Shown piece by piece: positions 38,830 through 47,270 of a stretch of 64,000 bases of DNA. Origin of the DNA: Ruminococcus sp. Lineage in GTDB: Bacteria > Bacillota > Clostridia > Oscillospirales > Ruminococcaceae. The stretch's first letter is position 1, and each line of letters starts with the position of its first letter. The notes under the pieces are model-generated. The model had not been told where the DNA came from, ran no database searches, and saw only the letters and a list, made by a program, of their open reading frames with translations. The DNA is taken from contig JAFVCV010000003.1 of the NCBI GenBank assembly GCA_017478965.1, positions 1-64,000 of the forward strand, read 5' to 3'. A program made the translations under genes and the position numbers.

Positions 38830-39498
38830 GTGACAGACACGGATAAGCGGGCAGTTTTGTACAGGATAATGAGGGCGGTCATAAAGCCACTTTTTGTAGC
38901 GGTATTCAGGCCGAGGATAGTGGGTGCGGAGCATATCCCTAAGGAGGGCGCCGCTGTACTTGCGGGGAACCATATGCACGCCCTGGATCCCATTCTTATA
39001 GATATATGTACCCACAGGACAGTAAGGACCCTGGCGAAAAAGGACCTTCGTGACGGGGCCTTCGGGTGGTTTTTCAGAAGTCTCGGCACTATCCCTGTGG
39101 ATCTCAGGGCGAAGAAGAACCCTGAGGCACTTGCAGCCGCAGAGGAGGCACTGAGTGAGGGCGAGCTGGTGAACGTTTCTCCGGAGGCCAAGAGAAATTA
39201 TACCGATGAGCTGCTGCTGCCATTTAAATACGGCGCTGCGGCCATGAGCGAAAAGACCGGCGCTGCGCTGGTCCCCTATGCCATAACCGGCAGCTATAAG
39301 CTTTTCGGGGACAGGCTGACGGTGGTCTTCGGCAAGGCCTTCCACGGGCCTGAGGGGGACCTTTACAGGACCAACAAGCAGCTTTATGAGAACATAGGCA
39401 GCCTGCTGATAAAGACTATGCCGGCTGCGGTTCTGAAAACTAAACACATCAAAGAATTTGACAGATGGGAGAGAGAGCAGAATGAACAGACATCTTGA
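38830..39498 (+). CDS. 1-acyl-glycerol-3-phosphate acyltransferase family protein (PlsC-like)
   Basis: 222 residues. Acyltransferase motif I NHMHALD (H-x4-D) at ~42-48, motif II around GTIPVDLRAK, and motif III as NVSPEAKRN. In motif III Glu and Arg are kept but the usual F-P-E-G-T-R is altered, so the acceptor may not be ordinary lysophosphatidate. Short hydrophobic N-terminus for membrane association. The start GTG at 38830 has only AAGG close by; ATG at 38869 is an alternative. First gene of an apparent four-gene operon. Confidence 0.85.
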   Translation: MTDTDKRAVLYRIMRAVIKPLFVAVFRPRIVGAEHIPKEGAAVLAGNHMHALDPILIDICTHRTVRTLAKKDLRDGAFGWFFRSLGTIPVDLRAKKNPEALAAAEEALSEGELVNVSPEAKRNYTDELLLPFKYGAAAMSEKTGAALVPYAITGSYKLFGDRLTVVFGKAFHGPEGDLYRTNKQLYENIGSLLIKTMPAAVLKTKHIKEFDRWEREQNEQTS

Positions 39499-41119
39499 AT
39501 ATCCGCAAAGCTCCCTGTTTGACTTTTTAGCAAGCAGGGCAAGGGAAGTACAGGGACTGACTGCGCTTGAATATTACGGTGCAAAGATAAGCTACAGAAG
39601 ACTTATCGGCGAGATCTCCCGGTGCGCCAGGGCATTGACGGCCATTGGAGTATCTGAGGGGGACAGCGTTTCTATCTGTCTGCCGAATATCCCCCAGGCG
39701 GTATTCCTGTTCTACGCCGTCAACAAGATAGGCGCTGTGGCGAATATGATACACCCCATGTCAGGGGAGAATGAGATAGTGCGCTATATGAAGCTGACGG
39801 AGAGCCGTTTTTTGTTCGGGCTGGATATGATGGGAGACAAGCTCAGAAGGGTCAAGGCCGAAGTAAAGCCGGATTTTGCTGCGGCAGTGGACGTGGGGAC
39901 CTATATGCCGCAGGTCATCAGGGCCGGGGCGGCATTCAAAAGCCGGGGGACCAGAAAGGACATCAGCGGTCTTACCAGATATACGGACTTTCTGAAGGGC
40001 GCTGACAAGGTCCCTCATAACGTAAACACTCATGGTACCGCCGGGGACACAGCCGCCATTCTCTACAGCGGCGGCACCACAGGCAAGCCTAAGGGCATAA
40101 TGCTCACTAACCTTAACTTCAACGCCCTGGCTCTCCAGAGCATAGACGGCTCAGGCAGTCTTTATCAGGGGGAGAGGATGCTGTCAGTGATGCCTATATT
40201 CCATGGGTTCGGCCTTGGGGTCTGCATTCATACCATTCTCATACTTGGCGGCACGGCTATCATACTGCCCAAATTCTCCGCTAAGGAATTCGGCAGCCTG
40301 CTGTTCAGGTACAGGCCCAATATCATCTCCGGGGTGCCGGCCATCTATGAATCCATGCTCACTGAGGAGGGCTTTGACGGCAGGAGCCTGGATTTTATAA
40401 AGACGATCATCTCCGGCGGGGATTCTCTTGCGCCGTCATCGAAGAAAAAGCTCAACGAGATGCTTGCGGCACATGGGTGCAGCGCAAGGGTAAGAGAGGG
40501 CTACGGACTGACCGAGTGCGTCACAGGAAGCTGTCTGCTGCCTAAGGACTGCGACGATCTGGAAAGCGTAGGCAAGCCCTATGCGGATACTTATTATAAG
40601 ATAGTAGACCCGGCCACTGACAGGGAGCTGCCTGCGGGTGAGACAGGGGAGATCATTCTGAGAGGGCCTACGGTCATGAAGGGCTATTATAAGGAGCCTG
40701 AGGAAACGGCGAATACGCTCAGGGTCAGGGAGGACGGACATACCTGGCTCTATACCGGGGACCTGGGGTATATAAGCGCCCAGGGTCTCGTGTATTTCAG
40801 GCAGAGACTGAAAAGAATGATAGTCTCCGGAGGATACAATATCTATCCCCAGCAGCTGGAGGAGGTCATCTGCTCTCATAAGAACGTGGTGATGTGCGCC
40901 GTGGTCGGCCTGCCGGACAGGATAATGGGAGAAAGGACCACAGCCTTTGTGGTGGCAGACGAAGGGGCTGACGAAGAAAAGCTGCGGGAGGAGCTGATGG
41001 AGATGCTCAGAAAAGAGGTCGCCGTCTATGCTCTGCCCAGGGAGATAAGGTTCAGAAAGGAACTGCCCCATACTCTGGTGGGGAAGATAGCGTATAATGA
41101 GCTGAAAGCCGAGGAGTGA
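39482..41119 (+). CDS. Acyl-CoA synthetase / AMP-dependent acyl ligase
   Basis: 545 residues of the class I adenylate-forming family. ATP loop YSGGTTGKPKG (~200), motif EGYGLTE, hinge YTGDLG and the C-terminal catalytic Lys in TLVGKIAYNEL are present. Activates a carboxylic acid, in this context probably a fatty acid, as adenylate and then thioester. ATG at 39482 overlaps the PlsC gene by 17 bases. It would supply acyl groups to the acyltransferase or a carrier; no acyl carrier protein is adjacent. Confidence 0.9.
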   Translation: MNRHLEYPQSSLFDFLASRAREVQGLTALEYYGAKISYRRLIGEISRCARALTAIGVSEGDSVSICLPNIPQAVFLFYAVNKIGAVANMIHPMSGENEIVRYMKLTESRFLFGLDMMGDKLRRVKAEVKPDFAAAVDVGTYMPQVIRAGAAFKSRGTRKDISGLTRYTDFLKGADKVPHNVNTHGTAGDTAAILYSGGTTGKPKGIMLTNLNFNALALQSIDGSGSLYQGERMLSVMPIFHGFGLGVCIHTILILGGTAIILPKFSAKEFGSLLFRYRPNIISGVPAIYESMLTEEGFDGRSLDFIKTIISGGDSLAPSSKKKLNEMLAAHGCSARVREGYGLTECVTGSCLLPKDCDDLESVGKPYADTYYKIVDPATDRELPAGETGEIILRGPTVMKGYYKEPEETANTLRVREDGHTWLYTGDLGYISAQGLVYFRQRLKRMIVSGGYNIYPQQLEEVICSHKNVVMCAVVGLPDRIMGERTTAFVVADEGADEEKLREELMEMLRKEVAVYALPREIRFRKELPHTLVGKIAYNELKAEE

Positions 41120-42459
41120 GCATTTTGGAGGATAACAGGAGATTTTTGCTGGTCCACCCCGAGATAAGCAGGACGAAGTATAACTTTGCGGGGATAATAG
41201 ATAACGAACCCCTGGAGCTTGAATATATCTATGCCATGCTCAAAGGAGCCGGCTTTGAGCCTTACATCTGGGACGGGCAGGTGGAAAAGCAGGCCTGCGC
41301 CGACAGGATAAAGGAGCTGAGGCCTAAGTTTTTCTACGTCTGCGGCAGGACCAGGCAGGAGAACTTCATGAAGGAATACTGCCGGGCAGCCAAGGCTGCC
41401 GGTGCGGTGACCATGGTGGGCGGGCTCCATGCCCAGCACTGCTATAAGAGGTTTTATGAGAGCTATGTAGACTATGTATTCACAGGCTTTGATATCTTTG
41501 ATATCCTGAAGGTCGCAGAGGGCAGAGCGAGCGCGGCCGGCAGCCTTTGCATAAGAAACGGCAGCCGATGGGAGGAGCGCAAGGCTTGTCCGTTCGATAT
41601 AAAGAAACTGCCAAGGCCCGACAGGACATATTTTTATCAGCACCTTGACCGGTACAGATACCTGGAGCTTATACCCTGCGCTCATGTCAGGACGGCCTAC
41701 TGCTGTCCGTACAGATGCAGGTTCTGCTACCGAAACACCCTCAACTGCGGGGTGTATTCTGCCAGGGACATCGGCGACGTGGTGGAGGAGATAGCTGCCC
41801 TTGAGGTGGAGAACGTCTATATCATAGACGACGATTTTCTTTTCAGCGAGAAGAGGATAAGGGAATTTATCAGGCTCGTCAGGGAAAAGGGGATAAAGAA
41901 AAAATACGTCTGCTACGGCAGGGCGGACTTTATCTCCTCCCATAAGGAGCTGATGAAGGAACTGAGGGATATCGGGTTCTATTATGTACTTGTGGGTCTG
42001 GAGGCAACTGATGACAAGCACCTTTACCGTTACAACAAAAAGTCGGATATGTACACAAATTCCAATGCGGTGGAGATACTCAACAGCCTTGGCATCAACA
42101 CCATGGGAATGTTCATCACCGATCTGGACTTTAAGCGGGAGGATTTCAAGGGCATCTACAGATGGGTAAAGCGCCACAAGCTCAGACACGCAGCCATCTC
42201 TATATTCACTCCCGAGATGAGCTCGCCTCTCTACGATGAATACCGCAGCAGGCTCATAACCAAGGACCCCTCCCACTGGGACTACCTCCATGTGGTGGCA
42301 AAGCCCTCGGCAATGTCGGTGAAGAGGTACTATATGTACTATCATATCCTGCTGGTGAAGCTGTTCATAAGGGCCTGGCGGCAGGGGATATACGATTTTG
42401 TGGACTATAAATATTACATTGGCTCGATACTGAAGAATTTCTTCAGATTTGGCGGATAA
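41116..42459 (+). CDS. Radical SAM protein with B12-binding-like N-terminus
   Basis: 447 residues. The N-terminal ~160 residues form a Rossmann-type domain (RFLLVHPEISR, TMVGGLHAQH) as in cobalamin-dependent class B radical SAM enzymes, although the D-x-H-x-x-G ligand motif is missing. The radical SAM centre is C197-x3-C201-x2-C204 (CPYRCRFC) with a following barrel (NVYIIDDDFLFS, YVLVGLEATD). Similar proteins methylate or otherwise alter lipids and isoprenoids (HpnJ, BchE relatives). GTG 41116 overlaps the ligase stop; TTG at 41125, 8 bases after GGAG, is an alternative start. By context it would modify a lipid precursor. Confidence 0.85.
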   Translation: MSILEDNRRFLLVHPEISRTKYNFAGIIDNEPLELEYIYAMLKGAGFEPYIWDGQVEKQACADRIKELRPKFFYVCGRTRQENFMKEYCRAAKAAGAVTMVGGLHAQHCYKRFYESYVDYVFTGFDIFDILKVAEGRASAAGSLCIRNGSRWEERKACPFDIKKLPRPDRTYFYQHLDRYRYLELIPCAHVRTAYCCPYRCRFCYRNTLNCGVYSARDIGDVVEEIAALEVENVYIIDDDFLFSEKRIREFIRLVREKGIKKKYVCYGRADFISSHKELMKELRDIGFYYVLVGLEATDDKHLYRYNKKSDMYTNSNAVEILNSLGINTMGMFITDLDFKREDFKGIYRWVKRHKLRHAAISIFTPEMSSPLYDEYRSRLITKDPSHWDYLHVVAKPSAMSVKRYYMYYHILLVKLFIRAWRQGIYDFVDYKYYIGSILKNFFRFGG

Positions 42460-42473
42460 GGAACGGTACGGCT

Positions 42474-43154
42474 ATGGGCGAGGTCTATAAAAATCCCGTG
42501 AAAAAGCTTATTCCCAGTAAGCTGGAAACGGGTCTTCAGAAGTTTTTGTATAAACACGTGGGGCCGCATATACCCAGTAGTGCGACCCCCAATCAGGTCA
42601 CGGCTGTCAGCGCCATAGGCGGCGGCTTTGCGGTCATCATGACGCTGCTGACCAATTTTTCGTACTGGTTTTTTATCGGGACCGTGGCTGGCCTGGCGGT
42701 GCATATCATAGCCGACGACCTTGACGGCTATGTAGCAAGGAGCAGGGGTATGTCGTCAAGGGCGGGAGCGTATTTCGACCTTATCACCGATGTGCTGTTC
42801 TCTACCTTCCTGATAATCGCTTTCGGGCTGACCCCCTGCGCACACCTTCTGCCATCGGCTCTGGCGGCGCCGCTGTATGGGGTAATGAACGTTACTATGA
42901 TGAACTACATAATCTATTTCAATGAGTTCCAGTTCCCAAGACTGGGACCCATCGAGGCCCATCTGAGCTATACGGCTTTTGCGGTGCTGGGAGCGGTCTT
43001 TAAAGACCGGGCCGTCTTCACCCTCATGGGTGTTGGAGTCACGGCCTGTGATATCTTTATGACAGCGGCTATGATACCGATGTATTATGAGATGTTCAGA
43101 ATGGCTGTTGCGCTTTTCAGAAGGCTCAGTGCTGAGGATAAGAGCAAAAACTGA
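42474..43154 (+). CDS. CDP-alcohol phosphatidyltransferase family protein
   Basis: 226 residues, several membrane helices. The full family motif is present: D-x2-D-G-x2-A-R-x8-G-x3-D-x3-D, read as DDLDGYVARS...AGAYFDLITD (~78-103). These enzymes join a CDP-activated alcohol or CDP-diacylglycerol with a second alcohol to make phospholipids. With the cytidylyltransferase upstream it could complete a CDP-alcohol route. Last gene of the operon, followed by a terminator. Confidence 0.92.
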   Translation: MGEVYKNPVKKLIPSKLETGLQKFLYKHVGPHIPSSATPNQVTAVSAIGGGFAVIMTLLTNFSYWFFIGTVAGLAVHIIADDLDGYVARSRGMSSRAGAYFDLITDVLFSTFLIIAFGLTPCAHLLPSALAAPLYGVMNVTMMNYIIYFNEFQFPRLGPIEAHLSYTAFAVLGAVFKDRAVFTLMGVGVTACDIFMTAAMIPMYYEMFRMAVALFRRLSAEDKSKN

Positions 43155-43166
43155 ATAATGCTGCTG

Positions 43167-43195
43167 CGCCGGCGGGGGACTGCCGGCGTTTTTTT
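43167..43195 (+). terminator. Terminator of the lipid operon
   Basis: Stem CGCCGGC/GCCGGCG (43167-43173, 43082+100-43188 side at 43182-43188) followed by seven T (43189-43195). Confidence 0.85.
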
Positions 43196-43292
43196 AGGCG
43201 GTTAGTTATGGCTAATGTGTACAAAAAGAGTCGAAATGAAATGCTTTTTTTGTTTCTGCAAACAAATTATTGTTAACTAAAAATGAATTCTC

Positions 43293-43345
43293 TTGACTTA
43301 CAACTGGCAGTGTGATACTATATTTTTTAGGTTAGCGGCCCCTGA
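43293..43345 (+). promoter_or_regulatory. Promoter of the iron-uptake cluster with DtxR/IdeR-like half site
   Basis: TTGACT (43293-43298), 17-bp spacer, TACTAT (43316-43321). Right after the -10 box lies TTAGGTTAGC (43327-43336), identical to one half of the DtxR/IdeR consensus; over 19 bases it matches 14. An iron-dependent repressor bound here would block the start site, fitting an iron-uptake operon. The second half is degenerate, so it needs testing. Confidence 0.6.
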
Positions 43346-43355
43346 GCGGTCCATG

Positions 43356-43382
43356 AAAAAGTTGGCTTTATGCCGACTTTTT
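43356..43382 (+). promoter_or_regulatory. Attenuator-like hairpin in the iron-cluster leader
   Basis: AAAAAGTTGGC / GCCGACTTTTT, 11 pairs (one G-T) with a 5-base loop and a T-rich 3' arm, about 30 bases after the start site and 130 bases before the first gene. It looks like an intrinsic terminator inside the leader. The remaining leader to 43512 holds several TTAG/CTAA dyads (e.g. AGTTA-N8-TAACT, 43397-43414) but no riboswitch class I recognise. Confidence 0.5.
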
Positions 43383-43512
43383 GTATTTTAGGGCATAGTT
43401 AGCTGTGGTTAACTTACTCGCCAGGTTTCCGGAAGATACAGGGAACGGCTGCACCAAAGTTAGCCTTGTCAAACTTTAAAGAGGCGAATACCTCAGCGGG
43501 AGGAATAGAGAA

Positions 43513-45132
43513 ATGTCATTTAAAAAGACCGCACTTACTGCGGTGCTGTCGCTGATGATGGCGATGCTTATACCGGTTTTCGGCATAACTGCCCACGCTG
43601 CGACGGATTACATACCCACATGGGACGAGTACAAGGTATCGGGCAACCCCATCGACACCTGGAACGATAAGGCAAACGCCATCGACAAGGTCCTGGAGGC
43701 CTCCTATCAGCTCTACTCTCAGGGCGATCAGGCCGAAGCCTACACGGCTGTGCTCAATACCTACAATTTTTACTATGAGACCTCTGGCTTCGAGCGCAAC
43801 GTCAACGGATATTCCGGCTCGGAGGTCAGCAAGGCCGAGCTGAGCTTCAAGACGGCGAGAAAGTCTGTAAAAAAAGGCGCTCCCATCGAGGAGGTGAGGG
43901 TGAATTATGAGGCCCTCAGTGAGATACTCCATATCCAGGCCAATCACCTTGACGGTCTGGGCGATACGGGTTCCTCGGGCCTGACCTTCGGGGAGGGCGC
44001 TCCCGCAGCGCAGAACACTACGGTGCAGACCGGCGAGAGCCAGACCGGAGACAGCGGCAGCACAACGCCTCTTTCCAGCGGCACCACCAGCGGCTGGGTG
44101 ACTTTTGCGTCATGCTTTGCCATTATCCTCCGTGAGGGTCTGGAGGCCATACTTGTCGTAGGGGCTATCATCGCCTATCTGGTCAAGTCCGGCAACAGGG
44201 ACAAACTCAAGCACGTTTATATCGGCTGCATTGCGGCCATCGGCGCAAGTTTCCTCTGTGCATGGCTGCTGAGCCTGCTGAAACTTGCTAATACCGCCAA
44301 CCAGGAGATAATCGAGGGCGTTACCGCACTGACTGCGGTGCTGGTACTGTTCTATGTGAGCAACTGGATGGTCTCGAAGGCAGAGGCGGATACCTGGAAC
44401 AAGTACATCGACGACCAGGTCAAGATGTCTGCCGAGACAGGCAGCGTTTTCACCCTGGCATTCACAGCTTTCCTTGCAGTGTTCCGTGAGGGCGCAGAAG
44501 TTATACTCTTCTATCAGCCTCTTCTCAGTGACGCTAAGAGCATGAGCTACGTCTGGGGCGGCTTCGGCGTGGGCTGCGTGGTGCTTGCGGTGGTGTTCCT
44601 CTGCATAAGGTTCCTGAGCGTAAAGCTGCCTATAAGGCCGTTTTTCCTTGGCACCAGCATACTGATGTTCATAATGTCCATATCCTTCCTTGGTGCGGGC
44701 ATCAAGGAGCTCATCGAGGGAGACGTCATCGACATGACCTCGCCCGACTGGCTCCAGGCTATAATACCTTTCAACGACGTTCTCAACGTTCTTGGCATCT
44801 ATCCTGTCCTTGAAACTCTGATACCGCAGCTGATACTTATTTTTGTAACTCTGATGATATTCGTCATGCAGAAGTACAAGGAGAAGAATAAGAACGAGGC
44901 TGGTATCCTTGCCATCATATTCGGCGGCCTGGGCGGCCACAAGTTCTACCTCGGAAAGTACGGACAGGGCCTTATCTGCGTTGCTTTCTGCTGGTCGGGC
45001 ATACCTGAGCTGCTGGGCGTCATTCAGGGCATACACTATCTGACGGAGACTAAGGAACAGTTTGAGAACGAGCTTCTTCCGAAAAAGAAGGAGCCAAAGA
45101 AAAAGGCCGTAAAAAAGGCCGCAAAGACATGA
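43513..45132 (+). CDS. FTR1-family iron permease with C-terminal TM2 domain
   Basis: 539 residues. Signal peptide ending AHAAT (~30), outer helical domain (~31-155), Ser/Thr/Gly linker, then a seven-helix FTR1 permease with both iron motifs: R207-E-G-L-E211 and R325-E-G-A-E329. An added TM2-type two-helix module lies at ~460-510 (GILAIIFGGLGGHKFYLGKY), and the tail is Lys-rich. FTR1 proteins import ferric iron or oxidised ferrous iron. GGGAGGA precedes the ATG. First gene of the cluster; equivalent of Campylobacter Cj1658, but the TM2 tail is not a usual part. Confidence 0.93.
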   Translation: MSFKKTALTAVLSLMMAMLIPVFGITAHAATDYIPTWDEYKVSGNPIDTWNDKANAIDKVLEASYQLYSQGDQAEAYTAVLNTYNFYYETSGFERNVNGYSGSEVSKAELSFKTARKSVKKGAPIEEVRVNYEALSEILHIQANHLDGLGDTGSSGLTFGEGAPAAQNTTVQTGESQTGDSGSTTPLSSGTTSGWVTFASCFAIILREGLEAILVVGAIIAYLVKSGNRDKLKHVYIGCIAAIGASFLCAWLLSLLKLANTANQEIIEGVTALTAVLVLFYVSNWMVSKAEADTWNKYIDDQVKMSAETGSVFTLAFTAFLAVFREGAEVILFYQPLLSDAKSMSYVWGGFGVGCVVLAVVFLCIRFLSVKLPIRPFFLGTSILMFIMSISFLGAGIKELIEGDVIDMTSPDWLQAIIPFNDVLNVLGIYPVLETLIPQLILIFVTLMIFVMQKYKEKNKNEAGILAIIFGGLGGHKFYLGKYGQGLICVAFCWSGIPELLGVIQGIHYLTETKEQFENELLPKKKEPKKKAVKKAAKT

Positions 45133-45200
45133 TATGAACCGCCTGTATACGGACGGTCTACATATAACAAGCAGTCATAATTATGAAGGAGGAATTTTTA

Positions 45201-45833
45201 ATGACTAAGAAAAAGCTTGTGGGCATAGCTCTGGCAGCTATGATGGCTATGAGCATGGCAGCCTGCGGCAGCACTGACGACAGCAAGGCTGACACTGCCA
45301 GCAAGAGCGAGGGTTCCGACGCAGTAGTCGAGGATACCCCCAACGCTGATGACGGCGCAGGATTTACCGAGTATCCTATCTTTGAGGACGAAGAGGTAGG
45401 TTTCCTGAACGTATCCGCTGTATACTTCCAGCCTGTACCTATGTCCAACGGCAACGAGAAGGTGGACGGTTTCAACATTCACCTTGAGGCTGACGTTTCC
45501 GCTCTGGAGAACGACCTGGGCTTCGGCGTAGGCGACTGGGTGCCTTACATGACAGTTGATTACAAGATCACCGGCTCTGACGGATCTGTAGCTGCTGACG
45601 GCACATTTATGGTAATGAGCGCATCTGACGGTCCGCACTACGGTGCTAACGTGGCTCTGCCCAATGCTGATACCTACAGCATCGAGTTCCAGTTCCACAA
45701 CCCCGAGGAGAACGGCTATCTGCTCCACACCGATGCAGAAACAGGCCCTGGCGGGACCTTCGACAAGTACTTTGCCGACGGCAACCTGAAGGTGACCTTT
45801 GACGGCTGGGACTACGTTCCTCAGGAGTGGTAG
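45201..45833 (+). CDS. P19/Tp34-type iron-binding lipoprotein
   Basis: 210 residues. Lipobox MAAC (Cys16) after a short signal peptide, acidic linker, then an immunoglobulin-like domain of the periplasmic iron-transport family (PF10634). Metal-site residues expected for P19 include the His in FNIHLEADV and in SDGPHYGANV, plus Glu/Met nearby. It captures iron (with copper in P19) at the cell surface and passes it to the FTR1 permease. The start at 45201 has AAGGAGGAAT upstream; an in-frame ATG at 45183 is the ribosome-site region itself. Confidence 0.88.
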   Translation: MTKKKLVGIALAAMMAMSMAACGSTDDSKADTASKSEGSDAVVEDTPNADDGAGFTEYPIFEDEEVGFLNVSAVYFQPVPMSNGNEKVDGFNIHLEADVSALENDLGFGVGDWVPYMTVDYKITGSDGSVAADGTFMVMSASDGPHYGANVALPNADTYSIEFQFHNPEENGYLLHTDAETGPGGTFDKYFADGNLKVTFDGWDYVPQEW

Positions 45834-45870
45834 ACCCGCACAGGTAAATTTCCTTATCAAATTATCGCAT

Positions 45871-45899
45871 TATGCGCTGAGAATTTAGCTCAGCGCATA
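45871..45899 (+). terminator. Hairpin after the P19 gene
   Basis: Perfect 10-bp stem TATGCGCTGA/TCAGCGCATA, 9-base loop, followed after a few bases by GTTTTT. It may be a partial terminator that sets a higher level for the first two genes, or an RNA-stabilising structure. Confidence 0.6.
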
Positions 45900-45983
45900 T
45901 TGTGCGTTTTTGAATGTTAACAAAGGCAAACTATCGCCGCTCTGTCAACATTCAAAAGCGTCGGAGCGGAAAGGAGAAAGATC

Positions 45984-47258
45984 GTGTTAAAATATTTTGT
46001 TATGACCGTGGAGGCTATGGTCCTGGCGGCGGTGACAGTCGGAACTGTCAGAGGGTTTGTTTTCCTGACTGATGAACGCAGGGGAAAGCTCGCCGGTGCC
46101 ATTGGCGCCGGAGTGGGCTTTGTGGCTGCGGCTGTGATGGCGATAATGAAAAACGCCACTACCAGGATCGACACTTCCCTATGGAACCTGAGGATATTCA
46201 CGCTCACTATGGTTCTGTCGCTGGCACTGATCGTTTTCGGCATTTTCAGAAAGAAAAAGATACCGGCTGGGGCCGTTTATATCTGCGGGGGACTTATCAC
46301 GGCGCTGATGATATTCTATGTCCTGCCTGATGTGCTGGCCTACCCGTATCTTATACTTCTCACCGAGAAATCTGTGCTCTCCACCGGGTTCCTGCTCAAA
46401 TGCGTGGGCATAGTTTTCGGAATTATACTTATCCTTGTGGCTCAGTCTGCGATCTATAACGGGACTGTACGTCTCAGCTCCTGGACCGCTTACGGCGTCT
46501 GCACTGCGGTGCTGCTCATCAACGCCGCCAGACAGTTCTGCGCAGTCCTCGGCATCATGCTCAATAAGCGTATGCTCGAAAAGCTGGATAAGGACCTCAA
46601 ACACGATATCTTCGAGCTTGTGAAGTTCTCTTCAAATAACAGCAATATGTTCGTCTATGCTGCTGTTATCGCAGCTATGACTGTGCCTGCGGTCCTGTGG
46701 GTGAAAAGTCTCAGGGCCAGGGAGCCTTACGATAACCCGGCACAGAAAAGAAAGCTGCGCAAGAAGTGGAGAGTCACCAGGACCTATGCGACCCTGATGC
46801 TGTGCTGTCTGATCTTTGGCATGGTGACGTTTACCACTCTTGATGCCGTTGCGAACCGTGAGATACCCCTTTCGCCTGTGGAGGACGCTAAGATAGACAG
46901 CGGCTATGTGGTGGTCCCCTTCGAGCAGGTGGATGACGGACATCTGCACCGTTTCGCCTATGTTACCGAAAACGATATCCAGATAAGGTTCATCGTTATC
47001 AAAAAGCCGAATTCCTCCGCTTACGGCATTGGTCTTGACGCCTGTGACGTTTGCGGCGAGACAGGCTATTTCGAGAAGGACGGTCAGGTGGTCTGCAAGC
47101 TCTGCGACGTTGTTATGAACATACAGACCATAGGCTTCAAGGGCGGCTGCAACCCCATAGTTATCCCCTATGAGATACGTGACGGACAGATCTTCGTTCC
47201 CATCGAGGGACTGCTTGAAAACGAAAAGATGTTCAGAAACAACCGTATGCGCAGCTAG
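45984..47258 (+). CDS. Membrane protein with DUF2318 (iron-sulfur-type) domain
   Basis: 424 residues, about 8 membrane helices in the first 300, then a DUF2318 domain facing outward at ~310-424 with two cysteine pairs (CDVCGETGYF, VVCKLCDVVMN) and a further GGCNP. This is the Cj1660-type component of p19 iron systems, thought to handle electrons or metal at the membrane. GGAAAGGAG precedes a TTG/ATG-type start at 45984. Confidence 0.88.
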   Translation: MLKYFVMTVEAMVLAAVTVGTVRGFVFLTDERRGKLAGAIGAGVGFVAAAVMAIMKNATTRIDTSLWNLRIFTLTMVLSLALIVFGIFRKKKIPAGAVYICGGLITALMIFYVLPDVLAYPYLILLTEKSVLSTGFLLKCVGIVFGIILILVAQSAIYNGTVRLSSWTAYGVCTAVLLINAARQFCAVLGIMLNKRMLEKLDKDLKHDIFELVKFSSNNSNMFVYAAVIAAMTVPAVLWVKSLRAREPYDNPAQKRKLRKKWRVTRTYATLMLCCLIFGMVTFTTLDAVANREIPLSPVEDAKIDSGYVVVPFEQVDDGHLHRFAYVTENDIQIRFIVIKKPNSSAYGIGLDACDVCGETGYFEKDGQVVCKLCDVVMNIQTIGFKGGCNPIVIPYEIRDGQIFVPIEGLLENEKMFRNNRMRS

Positions 47259-47270
47259 GAGGTAAGGACT

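Noticed and set aside
41026-42345. 439-residue open frame on the minus strand
   Set aside because: Antisense to the radical SAM gene, whose CxxxCxxC motif and overlaps prove the plus strand frame.
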